Assembly: GCA_003486225.1 (NCBI GenBank)
Contig: DNGN01000284.1
Span: forward strand, 10,420-22,540
DNA length: 12,121 bases
Origin: Chloroflexota bacterium
GTDB lineage: Bacteria > Chloroflexota > Anaerolineae > Anaerolineales > UBA11579
Direction of reading: 5' to 3'
A model generated the notes under the pieces. The model made no database searches. It had not been told where the DNA came from and was given only the letters and a program-made list of their open reading frames with translations. This document shows, piece by piece, positions 6,854-12,121 of this stretch (position 1 is the first letter of the stretch; each line of letters starts with the position of its first letter). The position numbers and the translations under genes are program-made.

Positions 6854-7525
6854 TTAGTCCTCTAAAAGTGCAAAGAATCGCACGGGAGAACCTTCAGCTC
6901 CCGTGATCTTAATGAAAGGCGCAAAAAATTGAAAACGTTTGGTAGTCGGCAGTTTTGAAAGATTGGTCATTTGCTGCATGAGGATGGCACCATTTTCAAG
7001 GATGATTTTATGAATGATGAAATCCTCTGAGGTGAAGTCCGGTAAGCGAGCGCAATACTCACTGAAGCAATCGAAGCCAATGGCTCTTGCGCCACGATCT
7101 ACCAGCCATTGAGCAGCTTCTGGTGAACAAAAGGGGGACTGCATATAATACGTTGGGAAATTGCCCCAGTGTTTTTCGGTCCAATCAGTGCGCACGAGGA
7201 CAATGTCGCCTTTATTGACATGGGTAGCATGTTTTTCCATATCGCTTACAGAAATTTCGTGGTTGGCTTCGGCAAAGCTGAGATCCACCACGACAGCTTC
7301 ACCGAAAACGCGGTCCAGGCTAACATCGACGGCGGTCTCCCCATCCTCAACAGTATGCTTGCTGAAATCAACATGGGAACCAGTATGAAGGAGCATTTCA
7401 ATCTTGCTGGCCTGCCAGAATCCTGGTCCACGATGGTAGCTGATCATCTGAAATTGCAAGTTCACTGAAGGTGGGCTAAGGGTCTGTTCCCCGATGACGA
7501 CCGACAGGTCGATAATTTTTGGCAT
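6854..7525 (-). CDS. Cyclase-family metal hydrolase (kynurenine formamidase-like)
   Basis: A 223-aa protein of the 'putative cyclase' family, which includes kynurenine formamidase and isatin hydrolase: Mn/Zn enzymes that hydrolyse amide or lactam bonds. The metal motif HTGSHVDFSKH (47-57) supplies H47, H51, D53 and H57, and a second region supplies H172. In kynurenine formamidase a Glu lies 12 residues after the equivalent His and bridges the metals; here that position is Gln184 (HKIILENGAILMQQM), which is unusual. AAAGGAG sits about 7 nt upstream of the ATG. It lies between CoxG-like and hydroxylase genes, so a likely job is opening an oxidised ring or cleaving an amide after hydroxylation (inference). 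The substrate cannot be read from sequence. Confidence 0.85.
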   Translation of the reverse strand: MPKIIDLSVVIGEQTLSPPSVNLQFQMISYHRGPGFWQASKIEMLLHTGSHVDFSKHTVEDGETAVDVSLDRVFGEAVVVDLSFAEANHEISVSDMEKHATHVNKGDIVLVRTDWTEKHWGNFPTYYMQSPFCSPEAAQWLVDRGARAIGFDCFSEYCARLPDFTSEDFIIHKIILENGAILMQQMTNLSKLPTTKRFQFFAPFIKITGAEGSPVRFFALLED

Positions 7526-7548
7526 ATAAGTCTCCTTTCTTTTCTCCT

Positions 7549-8010
7549 CTAGTTGGGATGGACAGGTTCGTTTGAAGTCAATTGATTTTGAAGTTTATTT
7601 AACCCTTGTCTGATCAGGGTTTTGATAACGCCTTCCATAAACCGAGCGTTAATTTTTCCCAAGGCACCGGTGATGACAGCACTACCCTGATAGTTTAGAG
7701 AGGTCTTTTTACCTTCTGCCTGCAGTTCAAAAGCTGCTTCACCACTGATAATTCCATTCTTTCCGTTCACTTCGCCATGCATACGGCAAAATCGCGGCTG
7801 GTCTTCTTCCAGTATCTTGATCTGCACCTGGTAGTTCTCCTGGATAGCGCCGAGGCTGAGCTTGAGGGTGCTCTGGTATTCATCCGGGCCAGTCTGATCG
7901 ATGCGTTCACAACCAGGAATCAAATGAAGCAGTGATTGCGGGTCGAAGATCAGTGGCCATATTTGATCACGAGGGGCATCGAAGAGATAGGAATCAGAAA
8001 GTTTGAGCAT
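7549..8010 (-). CDS. coxG: CoxG-family SRPBCC protein
   Basis: A 153-aa SRPBCC (START-like) protein of the CoxG family. It opens with MLKLSDSYLFDAPRDQIWPL, followed by the family's DPQSLLHLIPGCERID and a C-terminal amphipathic helix (FMEGVIKTLIRQGLNKLQNQL). CoxG in CO oxidisers helps attach the molybdenum enzyme to the membrane, and homologues are common in hydroxylase operons. The ATG overlaps the stop of the FAH gene by one base (TAATG) and has no strong ribosome site of its own, so it is probably translated by coupling. It is followed by a 23-nt gap to the cyclase-family gene. It may tether or chaperone the hydroxylase encoded downstream. Confidence 0.87.
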   Translation of the reverse strand: MLKLSDSYLFDAPRDQIWPLIFDPQSLLHLIPGCERIDQTGPDEYQSTLKLSLGAIQENYQVQIKILEEDQPRFCRMHGEVNGKNGIISGEAAFELQAEGKKTSLNYQGSAVITGALGKINARFMEGVIKTLIRQGLNKLQNQLTSNEPVHPN

Positions 8011-8897
8011 TATTCAACTCGGTTGCGCAGTAAGCCAAGCCCATCAATTTCAACCTCCAGCAGGTCGCCGGGTTTTAACAATACCTTTGGGTCTCGGAAA
8101 ACTCCCACACCGGCTGGGGTTCCTGTACTGATGATGTCCCCGGGCAGCAAAGTACAGGTTTGCGTAATGAATTCGATCAGATATGGGAGCTTAAAAATCA
8201 TTTCGTTTGTATTGGATTCTTGCATAACCTTCCCATTCAGGGATAGCCGGATAGGCAATTCCATTGGATTGCCTATCTCGTCAGGGGTGACAAAGAACGG
8301 CCCCATGGGGCAGAAGGTGTCGAAGGATTTGCCACGCACCCACTGCTGATCTGCGAACTGTACATCTCGGGCACTGATATCGTTGATGATGCTATAACCC
8401 GCGACATATTCATATGCCCGTTTGGCCATCACATTGCGGGCTTTTTTGCCAATGATGACAGCAAGTTCTGCTTCATAATCTACCTGGCTGCTGACCTTAC
8501 CTGGCCAGGTAATGGGCTGCTCGTGACCGATGAGTGTGGAGGGAAATTTGGCAAACAGAACTGGGCTTTTGGGAATTTCAAGATTTTGTTCCCGGCAGTG
8601 GTCCATATAGTTGAGACCTACACAGATGATCTTGCTGGGATTGGCGATCGGCATGCTGATCTTTATATCAGCAAGTGGGTAAGATGAGGAGATCGGATGT
8701 GTTTCAGCCCAGGCGGCAGTTTGACGTAAAATTTCCCAGGTCTGTTGGCCGCTCTGGATAAGGGAAAGCATATCCGGGGGCGGGAGTATACCTTCAGGAT
8801 CGCGCTGTATATAGGCGGAGCGCAGGTCAATCACCCGGTCATTGACGACTAAGCCGAGAGAAGGCGCTTCGTTGTGAATGTAAGTAACCAGTTTCAC
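8010..8897 (-). CDS. Fumarylacetoacetate hydrolase-family protein
   Basis: A 295-aa FAH-family protein. The N-terminal domain covers about 1-75 and the catalytic FAH domain about 85-293. Motifs are GLNYMDHCRE (94-103), metal ligands E142 and E144 in DYEAELAVIIG and D173 in NDISARD, and GTPAGVG (259-265). All residues expected for the Mg/Mn site are present. Family members cleave C-C bonds of acylpyruvates, or act as hydratases, decarboxylases or isomerases in catabolism of aromatic and heterocyclic compounds. The start is GTG at 8897, with GGAG about 10 nt upstream. It lies 39 nt after the regulator gene and is the first structural gene. The exact reaction is unknown. Confidence 0.9.
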   Translation of the reverse strand: MKLVTYIHNEAPSLGLVVNDRVIDLRSAYIQRDPEGILPPPDMLSLIQSGQQTWEILRQTAAWAETHPISSSYPLADIKISMPIANPSKIICVGLNYMDHCREQNLEIPKSPVLFAKFPSTLIGHEQPITWPGKVSSQVDYEAELAVIIGKKARNVMAKRAYEYVAGYSIINDISARDVQFADQQWVRGKSFDTFCPMGPFFVTPDEIGNPMELPIRLSLNGKVMQESNTNEMIFKLPYLIEFITQTCTLLPGDIISTGTPAGVGVFRDPKVLLKPGDLLEVEIDGLGLLRNRVE

Positions 8898-8936
8898 TGT
8901 ATCAGTTCTCCAATCCTTTTGTAAAAAGCGTATAGG

Positions 8937-9677
8937 TTATGTTTCAGAATCTGGCGCCTGTATTTGTTCTGAAACTGATAAATTGCTCAATCGATCTTCA
9001 ACATGATTGAGGTGAATAAGCATGGCTCGGCTGGCAGCGTCAGGGTCATGTTGTTTGATGGCCTCAACGATTGCTTTGTGATCCTCGATTGTCTCTATCA
9101 GGATACCGGGGATATTGACGGTACGGCTTCGGCTGGCAAGCCCTAATTGGCTGATAGAAGACATGAAACGATCCAGAATAGGGTTTCTTGCAGCTTCAAT
9201 GATAATTTTGTGGAGTTCCAGGTCAGCGTTGAGAAAAGCTTCTGGGTCATGGAGGCTGCGTTCTGCCAGCTGAAGTTTCTCTTCCAGGAGGGTGATTTGC
9301 GAATCCGTGATCCGTTGCGCAGCCAAAGCTACAATACCCACTTCAACGATTTTGCGAGCTTCAAAGAGCTGGATAAACGTTGAATCGTCCAGGGAAAAGA
9401 CAAATTCCAAATGTTGAACAAGTTGTTGGGGTTCTAGTGAGGTGACATACGTGCCATCGCCTTGACGCATCTCGAGGATGTTCATGGCAAAAAGCGCGCG
9501 CAAGGCTTCGCGCAGAGAGGCGCGGCTCACATTGAGCATGACGGCCAATTCCCGCTCTGGGGGGAGGCGATCCCCTGGAGATAATTCGCGTTCTTTGATC
9601 AGAGACAGAATTCTAGAGGTGATCTCTTCTACTAAAAGTGTCTGTTTTTTTATTGGTCCGAATGAGGAATCGCTCAT
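8937..9677 (-). CDS. GntR/FadR-family (FCD) transcriptional regulator
   Basis: A 246-aa regulator with an N-terminal winged helix (about 13-78; LPPERELAVMLNVSRASLREALRAL region, recognition helix near 51-62) and a C-terminal all-helical FCD ligand domain (about 100-230). The residues D152, H156, H200 and H222 match the metal-binding set of one FCD class, so its effector is probably a carboxylate or similar bound through a metal. I chose the ATG at 9677. A TTG at 9704 would extend the protein through operator O1 and has an AGGA 7-8 nt upstream, so it cannot be excluded. The gene leads the operon, directly behind two palindromes of the FadR/PdhR type (TGGTNNNACCA), which predicts autoregulated repression of the whole operon. 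Confidence 0.93.
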   Translation of the reverse strand: MSDSSFGPIKKQTLLVEEITSRILSLIKERELSPGDRLPPERELAVMLNVSRASLREALRALFAMNILEMRQGDGTYVTSLEPQQLVQHLEFVFSLDDSTFIQLFEARKIVEVGIVALAAQRITDSQITLLEEKLQLAERSLHDPEAFLNADLELHKIIIEAARNPILDRFMSSISQLGLASRSRTVNIPGILIETIEDHKAIVEAIKQHDPDAASRAMLIHLNHVEDRLSNLSVSEQIQAPDSET

Positions 9678-9690
9678 ACTTATCGCCCTG

Positions 9691-9705
9691 ATTGGTCTGA
9701 CCAAT
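9691..9705. promoter_or_regulatory. Operator O1 (GntR/FadR-type palindrome)
   Basis: ATTGGTCTGACCAAT is a perfect 15-nt palindrome around T9698. It matches the TNGTNNNACNA pattern of FadR-subfamily operators and closely resembles the PdhR box. It lies just downstream of the predicted transcription start and 13 nt upstream of the regulator's ATG. Confidence 0.85.
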
Positions 9706-9715
9706 TTTTTTTCCT

Positions 9716-9745
9716 AGTATAAATTGGTCAGACCAATTTTGTCAA
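9716..9745 (-). promoter_or_regulatory. Sigma70 promoter of the hydroxylase operon
   Basis: On the minus strand, TTGACA (9740-9745) and TATACT (9716-9721) are 18 nt apart. The spacer consists almost entirely of operator O2. Transcription would begin near 9709, giving a leader of about 30 nt. Confidence 0.8.
9721..9739. promoter_or_regulatory. Operator O2 (GntR/FadR-type palindrome)
   Basis: AAATTGGTCAGACCAATTT is a perfect 19-nt palindrome around A9730. Its core differs from O1 only at the central base. Centre-to-centre distance to O1 is 32 bp, about three helical turns, so two dimers would bind on the same face. It fills the -35/-10 spacer and should block RNA polymerase directly. Confidence 0.88.
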
Positions 9746-10032
9746 GAAGACGACATTTAATTCACCTGATGAAGATGAATTCTCAATGGTTAGCGGGTCT
9801 CAAAACATCAATGACGATTGGCTGATCTTGGTGTTTTTTTAAAACCTAATCTTATCTATCTTCCTGCTGGCGGAGTATTTGGGCATGAGTAAAAAAGTCA
9901 GCGACAGCTATCTGCGGGCACGGAGGTAGCTGTACCGCTGACTTGTATAAGATTGGACCAATCCGTCAGGACTTTGAATAAACAGGCAGAGGGTTCAGCG
10001 GACCGGGGGGATGACTCTTGCGCTGGAAATAA
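9746..10032. other. Non-coding region between the operon promoter and the PII-like gene terminator
   Basis: I see no convincing gene here. The stretch holds a weak plus-strand hairpin followed by T's (9804-9840), the large minus-strand terminator-like hairpin (9895-9944) and a 13-nt palindrome, GATTGGACCAATC (9951-9963). That palindrome uses the same ATTGG/CCAAT arms as the operators but with the half-sites 4 nt closer. An 18-codon plus-strand frame at 9769-9825 has no ribosome site and is probably chance. Confidence 0.6.
9891..9944 (-). terminator. Long hairpin with T-tract, minus-strand terminator-like
   Basis: AAGTCAGCG/CGCTGACTT (9895-9903 with 9936-9944) and ACAGCTA/TAGCTGT (9904-9910 with 9927-9933) form a 16-bp stem interrupted by a 2-nt bulge, with a 16-nt loop. 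On the minus strand it is followed by six T's. It is a strong terminator shape, but it lies about 90 nt beyond a first terminator of the upstream unit. It could be a backup or end an unseen small RNA. Confidence 0.7.
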
Positions 10033-10061
10033 AAGAGATGGTGTACACAACACCACCTCTT
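10025..10061 (-). terminator. Intrinsic terminator of the antiporter/PII-like unit
   Basis: AAGAGATGGTG (10033-10043) and CACCACCTCTT (10051-10061) form an 11-bp stem; on the minus-strand RNA the single irregular position is a G-U pair. The loop is 7 nt and TTTTATTTCC follows. It lies about 47 nt past the PII-like stop. Confidence 0.82.
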
Positions 10062-10107
10062 ATGTTGTCAGATCTATTTGTGCCTTAAAGGCCCTGAGTC
10101 AGGTGAG

Positions 10108-10455
10108 CTAATTCCACCCCATACCAAAGGTCTGGTTGACAGGAACAACGAACATAAAACCTGTGTCTTCCTTTTTAAAGGAGCCCAGAATTTCCTCTGT
10201 GGCCGCCTTTACCCGATCAACGGTCTCTTGATCCCGCACAACAGAGAAGATTGTCCTGTTTCGGGTTTCTTCACTCTTCTCAATATTCCCAAGTGTTGGC
10301 ATAAGAGGCAAGCTATCGCTTAATGCATGATTCAGGGCTCGCTGCAATCCGATACTTTCAATGATCGTTCCCCCTGGTACCCCTGCCTCTTTCCAGGCTC
10401 TCAACAAATCGTGACACAGATATGGATCATTCACAACCAAAACGATTAAAAACAT
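10108..10455 (-). CDS. PII-like small regulatory protein
   Basis: A 115-aa protein with a GlnB/PII-like ferredoxin fold: a first strand MFLIVLVV, a helix (LCHDLLRAWKEAG), GGTIIESIG leading into a long loop (about 37-66), the strand TIFSVV, a helix (ETVDRVKAATEEIL), and a C-terminal TGFMFVVPV strand followed by a Gly-Met-Gly tail. The uridylylated Tyr region of classical GlnB is not recognisable, so this is a PII-like paralogue rather than a nitrogen PII. Such proteins often sit beside a transporter and bind nucleotides to control it, as SbtB does with SbtA. The ATG has AAAGGAG upstream, and the gene begins 12 nt after the antiporter stop. It probably gates the antiporter (inference). Confidence 0.72.
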   Translation of the reverse strand: MFLIVLVVNDPYLCHDLLRAWKEAGVPGGTIIESIGLQRALNHALSDSLPLMPTLGNIEKSEETRNRTIFSVVRDQETVDRVKAATEEILGSFKKEDTGFMFVVPVNQTFGMGWN

Positions 10456-10467
10456 TATGTATCTCCT

Positions 10468-11706
10468 TTAGGAAGATTTAGCCGTTGACATTTTTTGCTC
10501 ATCAGAATGATTTTTTTTCAGGAACAGGGCTCTCAAGATTGGAGGCGTGAGTAAAGTGGTCAATACCACCATTCCCACTGCCACCGAAAGTTCTGTCTGG
10601 TTAATAAAACCTTCTGTGATCCCAACTGTTGCAACAATTAAGACCACTTCGCCGCGTGGCACCATGCTGAAACCAAGCTGCAGAGATTCCTTGGCAGACA
10701 GCTTGCCTAACAAACCACCTATACCAGAACCAATGATCTTGGACACTATCGCGGTGATCAGCAGTACCGCTAAGAATATCAGGCTTTTTCCGTCTAGGGT
10801 TCGGAAATTTGCCTCCAGACCAACATCAACAAAGAAAATCGGAACGAATACGCCGTATGCGATGGCCGAAAACCCTTGTTCTATTTTTGCTTTCAGAGGG
10901 GTGCGGGCAAAGAATAAACCGGCAAGGAAAGCCCCAATAATCGTGGCCAGATTGCCGAAATACTCAGCTGTCCAGGCATAAAAAACCATGACAGTGAAAG
11001 CGAATGCAATTACACCTTCACTGATCGGCAGGCGCTCTATGAAGCGTGACAATCTCGGCAGGATTTTGACTCCAACAAAGATCGCGATGGCCAGATAAAG
11101 TATCATCCGTCCCACCAGCAGCAAAATGCTGCTGCTTGCGCCCAACTCCTGCCCCCCGCCCCCGCCAATCACAGCCAGGAAAAAGGAAATCCCCAGCACT
11201 ACCAGCGTATCGTCAATCACTGCTGCCCCTAACAGGCTAGCCCCGACCCGGCTGCGGAGTGCGCCTAATTCCATCAAGGTTTGGGCGGATATGCTCACGC
11301 TGGTAGGCGCGAGTAATAGGCCGATGAATAAACCCTGCTGAAGATCAAAACCCATCAGGGTCGCTGCCAGATACCCCAGGCCCAGGGGGACCAGGAAGCC
11401 CAGCACCCCGGCAATCACTGCCGCGCGCCCGGATTTCTGCAGGTCGGAGATGTGTAGTTCCAGCCCGGCAATGAACAAGAGCAGCAGTACGCCAAGCTCA
11501 GCCATAAAGGTGAAAGTTTCTTCTAGATGGATATCAGTAAACACATCCCAATGCAATAAATTAATGGCAGTTGGGCCTAAAATGAGGCCGGCAAGCACCT
11601 CGCCCGCCACGGCCGGTTGACCCAATCGCATGCTTACGTAGCCACCTAACTTGGAAGCAGTTATGATCACGGCAAGTATTATGAGAAATTGTAAAAAAGG
11701 TAACAA
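10468..11706 (-). CDS. CPA2-family cation:proton antiporter
   Basis: A 412-aa membrane protein of the sodium/hydrogen exchanger (CPA2/KefB-NapA) family with about 12-13 hydrophobic segments. Family landmarks are GQPAVAGEVLAGLILGP (29-45), the unwound-helix segment APTSVSIS (133-140), the ion-binding IDD motif (164-166), PIFFVDVGLE (289-298) and MVPRGEV (348-354). A paired acidic motif at the ion site is typical of electrogenic members. It ends shortly after the last helix and lacks the TrkA-N/RCK domain of KefB/KefC, and a PII-like gene follows instead. I chose the TTG at 11706, which has GGAGG (11713-11717) 6 nt upstream. A TTG at 11739 would add 11 polar residues with a weaker ribosome site. 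Whether it carries Na+ or K+ is not readable. Confidence 0.9.
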   Translation of the reverse strand: MLPFLQFLIILAVIITASKLGGYVSMRLGQPAVAGEVLAGLILGPTAINLLHWDVFTDIHLEETFTFMAELGVLLLLFIAGLELHISDLQKSGRAAVIAGVLGFLVPLGLGYLAATLMGFDLQQGLFIGLLLAPTSVSISAQTLMELGALRSRVGASLLGAAVIDDTLVVLGISFFLAVIGGGGGQELGASSSILLLVGRMILYLAIAIFVGVKILPRLSRFIERLPISEGVIAFAFTVMVFYAWTAEYFGNLATIIGAFLAGLFFARTPLKAKIEQGFSAIAYGVFVPIFFVDVGLEANFRTLDGKSLIFLAVLLITAIVSKIIGSGIGGLLGKLSAKESLQLGFSMVPRGEVVLIVATVGITEGFINQTELSVAVGMVVLTTLLTPPILRALFLKKNHSDEQKMSTAKSS

Positions 11707-11739
11707 GAAAAGCCTCCAGTTATTTGCTTTTGGGTACAA

Positions 11740-11954
11740 ATGCCTGCAAGCATGTTGGCAGCGCTGAATACTGATCAGGCATTCCCAACAGGTTCCGGGT
11801 TTGAGGAATGCTCATAAGATTTATTTGTACCTGCTTATGATCGGCTCTGGGTAATGCCGGTTTCATTTTATGTAGCTGCAGTGCCTGATTGTATTGTACT
11901 CTCTTCTCGACATCTCGATCAAGCCCAAGTCTACCATAAAGAATCTAGATTTCC
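11740..11954 (-). other. Structured leader region upstream of the antiporter
   Basis: Non-coding. Two perfect 7-bp hairpins lie in series: TCATAAG/CTTATGA (11812-11818 with 11834-11840) and GCATTCC/GGAATGC (11779-11785 with 11805-11811). Both lie between the predicted promoter and the start codon, in a leader of about 180 nt. I recognise no known riboswitch class. There is also a palindrome AATCTAGATT (11942-11951) just after the E2 stop. Confidence 0.5.
11893..11922 (-). promoter_or_regulatory. Candidate promoter of the antiporter/PII-like unit
   Basis: On the minus strand, TTGATC (11917-11922) and TACAAT (11893-11898) are 18 nt apart. A second TACAAT overlaps (11888-11893) but has poor spacing. 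The match is reasonable but not strong. Confidence 0.42.
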
Positions 11955-12121
11955 TTATTCAGCGGTTAGCTCCATTTCTCCCGCTAGAACCGAAGTCGAT
12001 TGATCCTCGTCCAGGCCGAACCCGGTTTCGATTAATTCTACCAATCGCCGTGTAAAGCGGGCTGCTGGACCGCCATCAATCACCTCGTGGTTAAATACCA
12101 TCGTCAGGTTCAGGATCTCGC
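11955..12121 (-). CDS. C-terminus of a 2-oxoacid dehydrogenase E2-type acyltransferase, cut by the right edge
   Basis: The minus-strand frame from the right edge to a TAA at 11955-11957 gives the last 54 residues of a protein. It contains NLTMVFNHEVIDGGPAARF, in which HEVIDG is the H-x-x-x-D-G catalytic motif of dihydrolipoamide acyltransferases (E2 of pyruvate and related dehydrogenases). The hydrophobic strand before it and the ARFTRRLVELIE helix after it fit the end of the catalytic domain. E2 proteins normally end 15-20 residues after this helix; here the tail is about 25 residues, acidic and Ser/Thr-containing. The lipoyl and binding domains would lie outside the window, so a catalytic-domain-only protein is also possible. 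It lies upstream of the antiporter, with a 248-nt gap. Confidence 0.8.
   Translation of the reverse strand, partial: EILNLTMVFNHEVIDGGPAARFTRRLVELIETGFGLDEDQSTSVLAGEMELTAE

Noticed and set aside
7936..8349. Plus-strand frame of 137 codons
   Set aside because: It is antisense to the FAH and CoxG-like genes, which have intact catalytic motifs; its Ser/Arg/Pro-rich product looks like a shadow.
9769..9825. Short plus-strand frame of 18 codons in the divergent region
   Set aside because: No Shine-Dalgarno site and no convincing plus-strand promoter; the hairpin at 9804-9840 is weak.
10547..10981. Plus-strand frame of 144 codons
   Set aside because: It is antisense to the antiporter and extremely rich in Ser, Thr and Pro, as expected opposite transmembrane codons.
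11740..11954. c-di-AMP (ydaO-type) riboswitch before the antiporter
   Set aside because: The leader does not show the conserved core sequences I would expect; only generic hairpins are visible.
1..12121. CRISPR array, tRNA or rRNA gene, insertion sequence, prophage or att site
   Set aside because: I saw no regularly spaced repeats, cloverleaf, transposase or integrase frame, or terminal inverted repeats flanking a segment.

Overview
The window is a bacterial segment, probably chromosomal, of roughly balanced base composition. It has sigma70-type promoters (TTGACA/TATACT, TTGTTT/TATAAT), strong AGGAG Shine-Dalgarno sites and several GTG/TTG starts. The gene content (a split molybdenum hydroxylase, CoxG, MoxR and CoxE-type proteins, a cyclase-family hydrolase, an FAH hydrolase) suggests an environmental anaerobe or facultative anaerobe. 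Chloroflexota (Anaerolineae-like) or Firmicutes are my best guesses, but the sequence alone does not settle the taxonomy. Almost everything reads on the minus strand.

Right to left, in the direction of transcription: (a) 12121-11955 is the C-terminal end of a 2-oxoacid dehydrogenase E2-type acyltransferase, cut by the window edge. (b) 11706-10108 is a two-gene unit: a CPA2 cation:proton antiporter with no C-terminal RCK domain, followed by a small PII-like protein. It ends at an intrinsic terminator near 10033-10061. (c) 10032-9746 is non-coding and holds a second large terminator-like hairpin. (d) 9745-2722 is a nine-gene operon with clear boundaries. Its promoter carries two near-identical TTGGTC-N-GACCAA palindromes, one between -35 and -10 and one just downstream of the predicted start. 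The order is: GntR/FadR-type repressor, FAH-family hydrolase, CoxG-like SRPBCC protein, cyclase-family metal hydrolase, then four molybdenum hydroxylase subunits (FAD, 2x[2Fe-2S], Mo-N-half, Mo-C-half), then an EthD-domain protein. A 12-bp stem terminator closes it. (e) 2720-499 is a separate unit, with its own promoter starting in the tail of that terminator. It encodes a MoxR AAA+ ATPase and a VWA/CoxE-type protein, the usual maturation pair of molybdenum hydroxylase clusters. (f) 1-359 is the 3' end of an unrecognised plus-strand gene, convergent with (e).

The most interesting part is (d). The large molybdopterin subunit is encoded as two separate, well-initiated genes. Subunit sizes (282, 160, 446, 331 aa) and gene order (F-S-L-M) match the four-subunit nicotinate dehydrogenase architecture of Eubacterium barkeri. 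The other nicotinate-fermentation genes are absent, and two hydrolases of other families sit in the operon instead. I infer a pathway in which an (N-)heteroaromatic or similar substrate is hydroxylated at molybdenum and then opened or cleaved hydrolytically, under control of a ligand-responsive FCD repressor. The substrate is unknown.
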